This document shows positions 40,803 through 50,589 of a stretch of 59,801 nucleotides of DNA, piece by piece. Position 1 is the first letter of the stretch, and every line of letters begins with the position of its first letter. The position numbers and the translations under genes are program-made. The notes under the pieces are model-generated. The model saw only the letters and a list, made by a program, of their open reading frames with translations. It searched no databases and was not told the DNA's origin. Source of the stretch: Xenorhabdus sp. IM139775 (GTDB lineage: Bacteria > Pseudomonadota > Gammaproteobacteria > Enterobacterales > Enterobacteriaceae); assembly GCF_028598745.1 (NCBI RefSeq), contig NZ_JAQRFK010000016.1, forward strand, positions 1 to 59,801. Reading direction: 5' to 3'.

Positions 40803-42032
40803 ATGAGTATTAGTGAGAAAGAATCACTTCCGTCCAGCGAAAAAACGCTATCCTCAAGCGAAAAGCAATCCCCTTCAGAGGTAGAAAAAGAGACTAAAAA
40901 ACAGCAACGCCGCCTTATCATGACATCATTAACGTTATTCTTCCTTCTGCTTGGGGCAGGTTATACCGTTTACTGGTTTCTCACTTTACGTTACCACCAA
41001 GACACTGATAATGCCTATGTCACCGGCAATCAGATACAAGTCATGTCACAAATGGCAGGCAGCGTCGTCAGTGTCAATTTTGACAATACTGATTTCGTGA
41101 AAAGTGGTCAGCCCCTTGTCCAACTCGATCCCCGTGACGCTGAACTCGCCTTGAAAAGAGCCGAAAATGAATTAGCCAATACTGTCCGAATCACTCATCA
41201 ACACATGATCGACAGTAAAAGATATCAAGCCATCATTGAACTGAAAAAAATTGCGCTTAGAAAGGCCCAACATGATCTTAACCGAAGAGAAATATTGGGA
41301 ACTCAGGACTTGATTGGCAAAGAAGAACTGCAACATATGCGCGAAGCTGTTTCTGCTGCCCAAGCTGAGCTGGATGTCGCAATCGCCCAATACCAAAGCA
41401 ACCAAGCCATTATTCTGGATACGCCGCTGGAAAAACAACCCGCCATCGAAAAAGCCGCTTCTGGTGTTCGTGATGCCTGGCTTGCCTTGCAGAGAACCCA
41501 TATTGTCAGCCCGGTTGATGGTTATGTCGCTCGCCGCAGCGTTCAGGTCGGTTCCCGTATCAATTCAGGAACCCCATTGATGGCGATTGTGCCTGCCAAC
41601 AATATGTGGATTGAAGCGAATTTCAAAGAAACTCAGTTGGCAAATATGCAGATTGGACAACCCGCTAAAATCATCAGCGATTTTTATGGTGCTGATGTCG
41701 TCTATACTGGCAAGGTTACAGGAATTGATATGGGAACCGGCAGCGCCTTTTCCCTATTACCCGCGCAAAATGCCAGCGGAAACTGGATTAAGGTTGTGCA
41801 ACGTCTGCCAGTCCGTATTGAGCTTGATCCTGAACAATTAAAACAGCATCCCCTGCGAATTGGCCTATCAACAAAAGTTACCGTAGATACAGCAAACAGT
41901 AATGGAACTGTCGTGGCAGCCAGCGAACGCACCCTCCCCGCCTATCATACCAATGCCTTAACAATAGATATGGCACCTGCAAACAAAATAGTTACTGACG
42001 TTATTAATAGTAACTCAGGGAACAAATTTTAA
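40803..42032 (+). CDS. emrA: EmrA, membrane fusion protein of a multidrug pump
   Basis: Periplasmic adaptor linking EmrB to TolC, 409 residues (E. coli 390). A Ser/Glu/Lys-rich cytoplasmic tail (residues 1-37) is longer than in E. coli. One membrane helix follows at about 40-60, then the lipoyl/hairpin/barrel HlyD_D23 architecture (QMAGSVVSVNFD and HIVSPVDGYVARRSV). GGAG lies 7 nt before ATG 40803. emrB starts 9 bp after its stop. Confidence 0.95.
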   Translation: MSISEKESLPSSEKTLSSSEKQSPSEVEKETKKQQRRLIMTSLTLFFLLLGAGYTVYWFLTLRYHQDTDNAYVTGNQIQVMSQMAGSVVSVNFDNTDFVKSGQPLVQLDPRDAELALKRAENELANTVRITHQHMIDSKRYQAIIELKKIALRKAQHDLNRREILGTQDLIGKEELQHMREAVSAAQAELDVAIAQYQSNQAIILDTPLEKQPAIEKAASGVRDAWLALQRTHIVSPVDGYVARRSVQVGSRINSGTPLMAIVPANNMWIEANFKETQLANMQIGQPAKIISDFYGADVVYTGKVTGIDMGTGSAFSLLPAQNASGNWIKVVQRLPVRIELDPEQLKQHPLRIGLSTKVTVDTANSNGTVVAASERTLPAYHTNALTIDMAPANKIVTDVINSNSGNKF

Positions 42033-42041
42033 GGGGGAGTC

Positions 42042-43583
42042 ATGGTAACAAGAGAACCATTTACAGGGGCGAAACTCGTCTTTCTGACCCTTTCACTTTC
42101 CATGGCAACGTTCATGCTTGTTCTCGACTCGACCATTGCCAACGTCGCCATACCGACGATTGCCGGTAATTTAGGTGCGTCAATCTCACAAGGAACCTGG
42201 GTAATTACCTCTTTTGGTGTCGCAAACGCAATTTCCATTCCAATTACCGGTTGGCTGGCGAAACGCATTGGTGAAGTGAAATTGTTGCTCTGGTCTACCG
42301 CGATTTTTACTCTGTCATCTTGGTTGTGTGGTCTTTCCAGCAGCCTCAGCATGTTGATTTTTTTTCGTGTGATGCAAGGATTGGCCGCAGGTCCGGTCAT
42401 CCCGCTGTGCCAAAGTTTGTTGCTGAATAACTATCCACTGGCAAAACGGAACATGGCATTGGCGCTGTGGTCAGTCACGATTGTTGTGGCTCCCATCTGC
42501 GGGCCTATCCTTGGCGGCTATATCAGTGATAACTACCATTGGGGATGGATCTTTTTCATCAATATCCCGATTGGGATCGCCATTATCGTTGTCGTCATGC
42601 AGCTATTGCGTGACCGCGAAACCAAAACAGAAATCCGCCCCATCGATATTATCGGGCTGTTTTTGCTGGTGATTGGCATAGGCAGCCTGCAAATTATGCT
42701 TGATCAGGGCAAGGAGCTTGATTGGTTTAACTCCCCCGAGATTATTGTCCTTGCTGTTACTGCCGTTATCGCACTTATTTTCCTGATCATATGGGAACTG
42801 ACCGATGATCATCCGATAATCGATCTGTCCCTGTTTAAGCAACGCAATTTTTCCATTGGGACACTGAGTATCAGTCTCGGTTTCATGATGTACTTTGGTA
42901 CGATTGTTTTATTGCCGCAACTCTTACAAGAAGTTTTCGGTTATACCGCAACTTGGGCTGGCTTTGCGGCCGCACCTGTAGGATTGCTGCCCCTGTTACT
43001 GTCACCGGTTATTGGCAAATTTGGTCATAAAATAGACATGCGCTATATCGTGACATTCAGTTTTATCACTTATGCTATTTGCTTCTATTGGCGGACATAT
43101 ACCTTTGAGCCGGGCATGGATTTTGCTGCCGTTGCATGGCCTCAGTTTGCTCAGGGACTGGCCATGGCATGTTTCTTTATGCCATTGACAACCATTACAT
43201 TATCCGGGTTAACGCCAGAACGCATGGCTTCAGCGTCCAGTCTGTCAAATTTTACCCGTATATTGTCAGGTTCAATTGGAACATCTATCACAACCACAAT
43301 GTGGACACAGCGTGAATCCATGCACCACTCACATCTTACTGAATACATCAATCCATATAACCCTAATTATCAGCAAGTACATCAGCAATTGGCCCAATTG
43401 GGCATGAATGATGCACAAATATCAGCTTATCTGGCAAAACAGATCACGCATCAAGGGTTAATTATCTCTGCCAATGAAATATTCTGGCTTTCAGCAGGTA
43501 TTTTCCTGATATTGACGTTATTGATCTGGCTGGCAAAACCTCCGTTTTCTGCCGGCGGTAAAGATCACGGGGGAGCGCATTAA
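42042..43583 (+). CDS. emrB: EmrB, DHA2-family multidrug efflux transporter
   Basis: A 14-helix major facilitator proton antiporter, 513 residues (E. coli 512), exporting hydrophobic drugs and uncouplers through EmrA and TolC. Motif LDSTIANVAIPTI in helix 1 is diagnostic of DHA2 pumps; the helix-5 antiporter motif is GPILGGYI. AAGGGGG precedes the ATG. luxS follows in E. coli; here the siderophore region does. Confidence 0.95.
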   Translation: MVTREPFTGAKLVFLTLSLSMATFMLVLDSTIANVAIPTIAGNLGASISQGTWVITSFGVANAISIPITGWLAKRIGEVKLLLWSTAIFTLSSWLCGLSSSLSMLIFFRVMQGLAAGPVIPLCQSLLLNNYPLAKRNMALALWSVTIVVAPICGPILGGYISDNYHWGWIFFINIPIGIAIIVVVMQLLRDRETKTEIRPIDIIGLFLLVIGIGSLQIMLDQGKELDWFNSPEIIVLAVTAVIALIFLIIWELTDDHPIIDLSLFKQRNFSIGTLSISLGFMMYFGTIVLLPQLLQEVFGYTATWAGFAAAPVGLLPLLLSPVIGKFGHKIDMRYIVTFSFITYAICFYWRTYTFEPGMDFAAVAWPQFAQGLAMACFFMPLTTITLSGLTPERMASASSLSNFTRILSGSIGTSITTTMWTQRESMHHSHLTEYINPYNPNYQQVHQQLAQLGMNDAQISAYLAKQITHQGLIISANEIFWLSAGIFLILTLLIWLAKPPFSAGGKDHGGAH

Positions 43584-43620
43584 ACTGATTACCTTTAAAT
43601 CTATTGAGGATACTGACTTT

Positions 43621-43645
43621 AACGGGAGTATTTTTTACTCCCGTT
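43621..43645. terminator. Hairpin after emrB, probable terminator
   Basis: AACGGGAGTA (43621-43630) pairs perfectly with TACTCCCGTT (43636-43645) around a TTTTT loop, 38 bp after the emrB stop. The T-run is in the loop instead of after the stem, so termination is plausible but not canonical. Confidence 0.6.
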
Positions 43646-44174
43646 ACGCAAAGTAGGTCAATTTATGGTTACCACATTTATTATATAAATTCAGGCTTTC
43701 CCAATAATAAATATGAAAGATAATAAACTGCTTTCGCTTTACTAAATATGATTTAAAGTTCATAGAGGATATATTACAACAATGTTAATAACCTAAATAG
43801 AAAATATTATAGATTACATTATTTTTCAAACAATCACCCTTCCACCCAGATAACATGCACCTGTCATTTAAATATTCATTATCATATGATAATTTAACAC
43901 AATAAAATATGAACAACAGCTCCAGTTAAAAATATTGACAATAGCCTGCTTATGCGATTAATTAATATGTAGAAAAATAGTTAATGTTTAACTTTCTTTC
44001 TGATTACATCATCAATTCGCATGTATTTTAAAAATACGGAAAATTTAGCTGTTCTAATTTATTTCTTGCAATAAAAAAAGCACATAATATATTCATCTAA
44101 TCTTATTTATCAGATGCTGTATCATTATCTGTCAAGATAATTACCGATACAGTAATACCATTTAGGAGAAGATC
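43646..44174. other. AT-rich upstream region of the orphan gene
   Basis: About 530 bp, very AT-rich, with no supported ORF. It contains the palindrome ATTATCATATGATAAT (43878-43893). A 19-bp window overlapping it on the - strand (43867-43885) matches the Fur consensus at 12 of 19 positions, a level that AT-rich DNA can reach by chance. GGAG lies 7 nt before the next gene. Confidence 0.4.
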
Positions 44175-44816
44175 ATGCAAAAAGTTACTGCTCAAACTTC
44201 CGATTCACGTCATATTATTGATGCTGAGATGGTGAGCCAAAATGAACTGCGTCGTATATCTGACAATGCCGATGCTATTCGTGCTAAAGGAATGGAACTG
44301 ACCGATTCGTGGGAAGGTGTCATGTTCGCTCTACTTCCTGAAAAAATGGAGAATGTCGCCCTGATCCTTGGTTTCATTCCAGAAGTATCCAGTAAGATCC
44401 ACCATGAAATTAAGTCACTCGCCTATGCCAAAATTCAATCCCTGAAAGGCTCAGAATCACTTGCCACCATGCATAACATGGATATTAGCCTTCTCGCACT
44501 CCGGGGAGTGACAGACTTTGATCATGCTTTATCTCACGTTAATGATACTAATCTGGAAGCAATTCTGGATGACAACCAAGATATATTCCAAAAAATCCGT
44601 ACCGCGTTTTCCTCATATGAAACACAAATGAATTTTAGACCCGAAACGGCCTCTGCTGTGCTTAAATCTTTGGGTGCAAATATCTCACCTGAACTGCTTT
44701 ATAAAATCTGTACAAAATACCATACAACATCGGTTATCGACCTTGAAAATCGCAAAGGGGTTTCTACCGAGTTTATTCGTTGTGTCACCTTAACATTGGG
44801 TACGACGATTTGCTAA
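44175..44816 (+). CDS. Protein of unknown function, 213 residues
   Basis: I do not recognise this protein. It has a good ribosome binding site (AGGAGAAG) before ATG 44175 and a terminator-like hairpin after its stop, so it is probably a real single-gene unit. The sequence looks mostly helical and soluble, with no signal peptide, membrane segment or known catalytic motif. It has several short acidic stretches and ends LTLGTTIC. It lies between emrB and the siderophore island on the opposite strand from the latter. The AT-rich leader suggests acquired or silenced DNA (inference). Confidence 0.75.
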   Translation: MQKVTAQTSDSRHIIDAEMVSQNELRRISDNADAIRAKGMELTDSWEGVMFALLPEKMENVALILGFIPEVSSKIHHEIKSLAYAKIQSLKGSESLATMHNMDISLLALRGVTDFDHALSHVNDTNLEAILDDNQDIFQKIRTAFSSYETQMNFRPETASAVLKSLGANISPELLYKICTKYHTTSVIDLENRKGVSTEFIRCVTLTLGTTIC

Positions 44817-44828
44817 AAGCATTAACTG

Positions 44829-44864
44829 TATGCTGGTTCTTATTTTCTCAAGAACTGGCATATT
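44829..44864 (+). terminator. Terminator-like hairpin after the 213-residue gene
   Basis: TATGC..GTTCTT (44829-44841) pairs with AAGAAC..GCATA (44850-44862) with a two-base internal mismatch and an 8-nt loop, 12 bp after the stop. TTTTT follows slightly downstream at 44869-44873. Confidence 0.55.
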
Positions 44865-44902
44865 TGCGTTTTTATCAAGGATAAGCAAACTGACATACCC
44901 AA

Positions 44903-44972
44903 AAACCCCACTTTTAAGCACAGCCTGTTAAATTGAACCTAAATTCAAGAAATTTTATTTTCAGTGGGGTTT
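44903..44972 (-). terminator. Possible terminator of the siderophore operon
   Basis: AAACCCCACT (44903-44912) and AGTGGGGTTT (44963-44972) form a 10-bp inverted repeat 50 nt apart, with a smaller hairpin (TTGAA/TTCAA) inside. On the - strand the distal arm ends in TTTTT, 30 bp after the last island gene stops. The large loop makes it less certain. Confidence 0.5.
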
Positions 44973-45002
44973 AAATATATTAAAGAAAAAATAACTTCTC
45001 AA

Positions 45003-47411
45003 TCACATAATATTTTTAGATTTGTTAGTAAATTGAGCTATTGGATTCACTAAATTATCCGAAAACTTAAAACTTTGAGCCGGATCAGACAAATCAAGCA
45101 TTTGACGATTATTAGCAATTTGCAGTCTATTCAAACAACAACGTTTAATTTCTGGGGTAAACAGATCATAACGCTCAAACTGTTGGCTAAATTTTGGATG
45201 CTGAGATTGGTAACTCAAAATACAATCTGCCACCCTCTGCCAAAATTGTGCTTGTGTATATTCTGCCTGCTCATCAAGAATTGCCGCCAGATAACGAAAT
45301 ACACCATCAAATACATCGGACAAAATTGTCAGTGTCTTCATTTCTTCCGGCATATTGACTTTCACTCGACTGGCCTTTTCTGGCAATTCTGCGTCAGGGT
45401 TCATGATCAGAATCTCTTCTGCCAAATCTTTCATAAAGATATATTGTGGAATGTGGTTTTCCAACACCATAATGATATTTTCGCCGTGCGGCATAAACAT
45501 CAGGTCATAGGCATATAGGCAATGCAATAAGGGTACGAAATAGCAATTTAGATAACAACGAACCCATTCGTCAACTTGCAAACCGGATGCCGATATCAAG
45601 GCAGGTAAAAAAGCCTGTCCGCGTTGATCGCAATGTAATAATGCAGCCATCGTCATCACATTTTGCTCCGGCTCAATCAATTGCAATGGATTTTCTCTCC
45701 ACAACGCCGCCATCATTTTCTTATAAGGTGTATCCCCTTGAATAGCTTGCTCATAATAACTGCTTCTGAACCCTATACTGGCGATTTCTCGCAAAATTCG
45801 GAAGCCACATCCTTGTAAAAATTCGTCTTTTTGTACCAAATCAAATAGCCAATCGTTGATACCGGGCGTTGTCGCCATGTAATAAGGAGATAATCCCCGC
45901 ATAAATCCCATATTAAGGATGGAAAGAGCTGCTTTGACATAGTAACGTTGAGAATGACTACGATTAAACAGAGTTCGTATTGACTGCTGCGCCTGATAGA
46001 CATCCGTTCCCTTGCCTAAATACACCAATTTCCGACTGGCAAGATCGTGAGCAAACACCGAAGGTAATTTATTTTGCCATTGCCACGGATGGAAAGGCAT
46101 CAATAGGTATTCTTCCGGGTTCAGCCCCAACAAAATAAGTTGATGGTTAAATTTATCAATCTCAGGTTGCCCCAATTCCTGCTCTAGCAGTTGTTGGTAA
46201 CTGAGTTGTTCAATGCAAGCAAAATGAGCCTTACTTTTATGGGCAGCCAACCATACCAAATATATTTCAGAAGCAGATTCAGGGCTAAAATTCTGGAAAT
46301 CTTCTGCATCAAAACCAATACGCCCATTATTGGCAACAAAAATGGGATGTCCTTCCATCATTTCAGCTTCAATCGCCTGAAAATCGGCACTGACCAAATC
46401 TTCAACATTAATGCCATGACGATGATGCTTAAACGCGCTACTATGCAAAGTACTGGTCAGTTCTTCCAAATAAGTCGGCATCACGCTATCACTGATACCC
46501 AATTGCTTTTTAAACTCAATGACAAAAGTAATGAGATCGAGTTCAGCCCAATCCCCTGCTTGCATTTTTCGCAATGAATCAGCATCAATTAACCAATGAT
46601 CCAAAGCTAATCTGCGTGCTCGAAAGTAATAGTTAACGGTGTATTCATGGTTATCTAAACGAAAACGGTGATAACCTTCTTGATCGGTTTCTTCTGTTAC
46701 TTGCTCTGGAGACAATAAACCTTCATGGGCAAATTCTGAAATAGCTTTACGTAAGAGCAGACGATTAACTTTCTGCCAAATCGCCGGGTTTAAATGACTC
46801 ACAAAAGAATGATTTTGATTTGTCAGTTCCGATAACTCATCTGTATTTAATGCCATTTGATGCTGTTCCCTCGTGCAAAATGCCAACCCCGCCATTTTAT
46901 GTGGCAACTGAACGGTTCTTTCATAAACAAAACCAGCTCGTAAGTTGAGACGATGAATTTTTTCATTTCGTATATCCGGCTCAACGACAATTCGTTTAGT
47001 CGCAGGATGGCTGAAAATAAAAGCAATCACTGTCTGGAAAATTCCCCACGTAAACTGCCTGATTTTTCGTTCTGACGGGGCAACCAGAATATGCATTCCC
47101 ATATCATCAGCACGAGCTGGATAATATTTTCCTATCGGATCTTCTTGTGCACGGTAGCATTCCAATAAAAATGCAGGTTGTCCTTGATACACTCCAATGA
47201 AGACAGAATCAGGCTGACGAGTAAGCAGATCTTGATAAAAATCACCAACTTGTTGTTTAGTTTGCCCCTGCATTCCCCAATAATAGGCATAATCCCGATT
47301 AACCCAATCAGTAATAATTGCAATATCATCTGCCAAGGTTAGTGGACGCAAGGAAAATGTTCCTAATTCAGGAAACGTTTTTTCAAATAATACGGTAGCA
47401 ACAGTAGACAT
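45003..47411 (-). CDS. dfoC: Fused N-acyltransferase/NIS siderophore synthetase (DfoC/BibC-like)
   Basis: A two-domain cytoplasmic enzyme of 802 residues. Residues about 1-185 are an IucB/AlcB-like GNAT acyltransferase (GMHILVAPSERKIRQ, RIVVEPDIRNEKIHRLN), expected to acylate an N-hydroxydiamine. Residues about 205-790 are an IucA/IucC type C NIS synthetase with GHPIFVANNGRIGF at 354-367, MPFHPWQW and MPHGEN, plus a C-terminal FhuF-like region (CCLNRLQIAN). It would join hydroxamate units with ATP. The layout matches DfoC of desferrioxamine and BibC of bisucaberin clusters. Its ATG shares one base with the preceding stop. The exact product cannot be read from sequence. Confidence 0.9.
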   Translation of the reverse strand: MSTVATVLFEKTFPELGTFSLRPLTLADDIAIITDWVNRDYAYYWGMQGQTKQQVGDFYQDLLTRQPDSVFIGVYQGQPAFLLECYRAQEDPIGKYYPARADDMGMHILVAPSERKIRQFTWGIFQTVIAFIFSHPATKRIVVEPDIRNEKIHRLNLRAGFVYERTVQLPHKMAGLAFCTREQHQMALNTDELSELTNQNHSFVSHLNPAIWQKVNRLLLRKAISEFAHEGLLSPEQVTEETDQEGYHRFRLDNHEYTVNYYFRARRLALDHWLIDADSLRKMQAGDWAELDLITFVIEFKKQLGISDSVMPTYLEELTSTLHSSAFKHHRHGINVEDLVSADFQAIEAEMMEGHPIFVANNGRIGFDAEDFQNFSPESASEIYLVWLAAHKSKAHFACIEQLSYQQLLEQELGQPEIDKFNHQLILLGLNPEEYLLMPFHPWQWQNKLPSVFAHDLASRKLVYLGKGTDVYQAQQSIRTLFNRSHSQRYYVKAALSILNMGFMRGLSPYYMATTPGINDWLFDLVQKDEFLQGCGFRILREIASIGFRSSYYEQAIQGDTPYKKMMAALWRENPLQLIEPEQNVMTMAALLHCDQRGQAFLPALISASGLQVDEWVRCYLNCYFVPLLHCLYAYDLMFMPHGENIIMVLENHIPQYIFMKDLAEEILIMNPDAELPEKASRVKVNMPEEMKTLTILSDVFDGVFRYLAAILDEQAEYTQAQFWQRVADCILSYQSQHPKFSQQFERYDLFTPEIKRCCLNRLQIANNRQMLDLSDPAQSFKFSDNLVNPIAQFTNKSKNIM

Positions 47412-48730
47412 CAGATATCCTCTTCACTAACAACACCAAATTGTTGGAATGCAATGCTTTTCTCTATCACATAATGTTCATTTCCCGTGATTTCTTGGAG
47501 TAAACGGGAATTTCGATAGCATGCCATGCCCAAATCAGGTGTCACAAAACCGTGAGTATGGAGTTCAACATTCTGTACGAAGATTTCATTGTTACGGTCA
47601 ATGCTATAATTGCGTTGAACGTCATAGCGCCTTTTTCCATCCCAACGAATAAGATGCCGTATACCCTCAATAAAATCAGGCGGTTGATATTGATAACCTG
47701 TAGCAAGCACAAGACCTTCTGTTACCAAAGAAAATTCGGTTTCCTGCTCTTGCTGGAATAAATCCAGTACTAATTTTTCTGCTGTATCTGAACCTGTTGC
47801 TATATGACGTACTTGCCTTAATTCACTATTGGTATACAACGCGGCATTCAATTTCCCATTCAGCCGCTTGGTATACATTAAATCGAAAATTTCATTGATG
47901 AGTGAGCTGTTAATACCTTTGTACAGCGATTTTTGCGTACGATTCAGTGCATCACGCTTGTTTTCTGGCAAACCATAGAAGTAATCCACATATTCAGGTG
48001 ATGTCATTTCCAATGTTAGCTTGGTATATTCGAGAGGGAAGAAACGCTGGGAACGAGTTACCCAATTGAGCTGATAGCCGTAAGTATCAATGTCCCCAAG
48101 CAAATCATAAAAAATTTCTGCGGCACTCTGCCCACTTCCCAACACGGTGATAGACTTTTTCTTCTGTAAGGCGGATTTATTTTCTAAATAATTTCCTGAC
48201 GTTGCTATCCATTGGGTAAAAGGTTTACAGCATTTTGGAATATAAGAGGAAGGGCCTGTCCCCAATACTAGCTTTTTGCAAAAGAACGCCTGTTTTTTTC
48301 CCGTTATTGTATCTGTACAGTGCAAGACATAATGCGAAGCTGCGGCGTCATGACTGATACTTTCAACCCGGGTATTAAAACGCAGGTTAGACAACTGCTC
48401 TGCTGCCCACTGACAATATTGGTTATATTCTTTGCGCATCAGGAAAAAACTTTCCCGAATGTAGAAGGAATAGATACGGCCTTTCTGCTTGATATAATTG
48501 AGGAAACTCAATGGATGTGTCGGCGATGCCAATGTTACCAAATCCGCCATAAAGGGCGTTTGCATTGTTGAATTTTCCAACATCATGCCCGGATGCCAAT
48601 CAAAAGCGGGTTTCTGATCAATAAACAGGCTGCTAACTCCTTGTATCGGCTGTACTAAACAGGCTAATCCCAGATTAAATGGGCCAATTCCAATCGCAAT
48701 AAAATCATAAACCTTGGTTGTCATAATCAC
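47411..48730 (-). CDS. dfoA: FAD-dependent diamine N-hydroxylase (DfoA/AlcA-like)
   Basis: A 439-residue member of the lysine N6-hydroxylase/ornithine N5-oxygenase family, expected to N-hydroxylate cadaverine or putrescine using NADPH and oxygen. The FAD motif GIGPFN is at residues 14-19, the NADPH motif GSGQSAAE follows near 200, and LATGYQY lies in the C-terminal part. A start two codons later (MTTKVYDF) is equally possible. It lies 51 bp after the decarboxylase and is coupled to the synthetase gene, so decarboxylase, hydroxylase and synthetase act in order. Confidence 0.92.
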   Translation of the reverse strand: MIMTTKVYDFIAIGIGPFNLGLACLVQPIQGVSSLFIDQKPAFDWHPGMMLENSTMQTPFMADLVTLASPTHPLSFLNYIKQKGRIYSFYIRESFFLMRKEYNQYCQWAAEQLSNLRFNTRVESISHDAAASHYVLHCTDTITGKKQAFFCKKLVLGTGPSSYIPKCCKPFTQWIATSGNYLENKSALQKKKSITVLGSGQSAAEIFYDLLGDIDTYGYQLNWVTRSQRFFPLEYTKLTLEMTSPEYVDYFYGLPENKRDALNRTQKSLYKGINSSLINEIFDLMYTKRLNGKLNAALYTNSELRQVRHIATGSDTAEKLVLDLFQQEQETEFSLVTEGLVLATGYQYQPPDFIEGIRHLIRWDGKRRYDVQRNYSIDRNNEIFVQNVELHTHGFVTPDLGMACYRNSRLLQEITGNEHYVIEKSIAFQQFGVVSEEDI

Positions 48731-48781
48731 TCCTCATCAATGCCATTTATTTGGAAAACAACTTAATTTGAAAAATAACAA

Positions 48782-50368
48782 TTATTGTTTTCCAACGAAT
48801 TCATTACTGGAGAACACAATATCTGTCAGTAACAGATTTCCCTGCGTAACTATCTCATCCACAATTTCTTGCAAGTGCTGCTGAGTCGTTGCTGGATTCA
48901 GGAAAGTAAATTTCAGATATTGCTTTCCCTCGATTTTTGTTCCGGCAATAATGCAATTTCCTTCTCTAAGCAACGCCTTACGAATATCAGCATTGAGACG
49001 ATCAAGACTTTCATCAGAGAGTGGTTGCATTGGCATAAAGCGGAAAACCAATGTACTCAACACAGGTTGATGAACGAGTTCAAAACAAGCGTATTCACTC
49101 ATCAAACGAAATGCGGCCTGCGCCGTATCCAGTACCTTGTCAAATGCCTGACCAAGTTGTTTAGCCCCCATAATTCGCAAAGTCAGCCACATTTTCAGGG
49201 CATCAAAACGACGGGTCGTTTGAATACTTTTATTCACCAGATTGGGGGTGCCTTCCTGAACTGCGCTCAAAGGATTCAAATATTCTGCGTGGTAAGTCAG
49301 GTGGGAGAAATGTTGTTTATTTTTGATAAAAAAGGCACTGCAACTCACTGGCTGGAAAAAAGATTTATGGTAATCCACTGTGACAGAATCTGCCCGTTCT
49401 ATCCCCTGAAGCAAATGCGCATGGCGGGATGAAACTAATAACCCACCGCCATAAGCTGCATCAACATGCAACCATACCCTATACTGTTGTGCCAGATCAG
49501 CAATCACAGGCAATGGATCAATACTACCGAAATCCGTTGTACCTGCCGTTGCTACAATGGCAAAAGGAATATTTCCTTCCTCAAGACATTGTCTGATAGA
49601 CGCTTCCAACTTCTGAGGCGACATACAAAATTCATGATCATGCGGAACCGAAATAACAGAGTGATAGCCTAATCCCAGTATTGCTGCTGCTTTCTGCGTG
49701 CTGAAATGGCTAACAGATGAAGTGAATATACGCAATTTATGAAAATCAGCCGGCAAACCATGCAACTGATTTTTATGTTTTGGATTACGCTGATGACAAA
49801 ACCAATCCCGTGCCAATAACATCGCCATCAAATTTGATTGGGTTCCCCCACTCGTGAATATTCCATCGGCTTCTTTTCCCAACCCTAATTTATCCAGCGT
49901 CCAATCAAGGATTTTTTGTTCTATCAATGTCCCACCAGCACTTTGATCCCATGTATCTACTGATGAATTAATAGCGCCGATTATTGTTTCCGCAATCACG
50001 GCAGGTAAGACAAGTGGACAATTGAGGTGAGCGACATATTTAGGATGATGAAAATAAACCGCATCTTTAATATAAAGATGTTCTAATTCATCCAAAGCCA
50101 GCTCCCAAGAATCCAATGGATTATCCAGATTGATACTGGAGAATCGTGGTGATAGTTCATTGGGAAGGACGCCACTAAATGGTTTGTTTGTCTGTCGTAA
50201 TATTCTCTTGATCTTAACAATAACCTCACAAGCATTTTCTAAATAATGCTCGGCATTATCCTCATTAAACAAATATTGATAAAAATGGCCATCTTCTAAA
50301 TAACCACTTCCCATTAAAGGTGTCTTTTTAGCCAACAGCTCGGCAATAATTTGAACTTTGTCAGGCAT
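48782..50368 (-). CDS. dfoJ: PLP-dependent amino acid decarboxylase (DfoJ/DesA-like)
   Basis: A 528-residue group II PLP decarboxylase. The cofactor lysine is Lys335 in DYHKSFFQP, preceded by HVDAAYGGG at 301-309 and TAGTTDFGSID. Relatives include L-2,4-diaminobutyrate, ornithine and lysine decarboxylases. Beside a diamine hydroxylase and NIS synthetase it should supply the diamine, cadaverine from lysine or putrescine from ornithine; sequence alone does not decide which. The 221 bp upstream could hold an internal promoter. Confidence 0.9.
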   Translation of the reverse strand: MPDKVQIIAELLAKKTPLMGSGYLEDGHFYQYLFNEDNAEHYLENACEVIVKIKRILRQTNKPFSGVLPNELSPRFSSINLDNPLDSWELALDELEHLYIKDAVYFHHPKYVAHLNCPLVLPAVIAETIIGAINSSVDTWDQSAGGTLIEQKILDWTLDKLGLGKEADGIFTSGGTQSNLMAMLLARDWFCHQRNPKHKNQLHGLPADFHKLRIFTSSVSHFSTQKAAAILGLGYHSVISVPHDHEFCMSPQKLEASIRQCLEEGNIPFAIVATAGTTDFGSIDPLPVIADLAQQYRVWLHVDAAYGGGLLVSSRHAHLLQGIERADSVTVDYHKSFFQPVSCSAFFIKNKQHFSHLTYHAEYLNPLSAVQEGTPNLVNKSIQTTRRFDALKMWLTLRIMGAKQLGQAFDKVLDTAQAAFRLMSEYACFELVHQPVLSTLVFRFMPMQPLSDESLDRLNADIRKALLREGNCIIAGTKIEGKQYLKFTFLNPATTQQHLQEIVDEIVTQGNLLLTDIVFSSNEFVGKQ

Positions 50369-50463
50369 TATATATCCTTAATTTTTATATTATCTATCTT
50401 TCTAGTTATCAATTTTCTGGCTGTAATCCTAAGATCATTTAATATCCATATAAAATATCTCAG

Positions 50464-50482
50464 GTAATTGCTCGACATTATC
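50464..50482 (-). promoter_or_regulatory. Candidate Fur site upstream of the decarboxylase gene
   Basis: The 19-bp window matches the Fur consensus at 12 of 19 positions by my count, with a clean right half (CATTATC). It lies 96 bp before the decarboxylase start, in the only sizeable gap inside the island. Confidence 0.35.
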
Positions 50483-50589
50483 TTTGAAACATTAAGTACC
50501 CTCATTAACTAATGAAGGTCAGGATATATCATCAATCCATAATGATTTTTTATTTTTGTAATCAATAGATATCGTTGGGTTTTGACTAT

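Noticed and set aside
43867-43893. Fur-like site before the orphan gene
   Set aside because: Only 12 of 19 matches in very AT-rich DNA, about 290 bp from the start codon. It was kept only as a remark.
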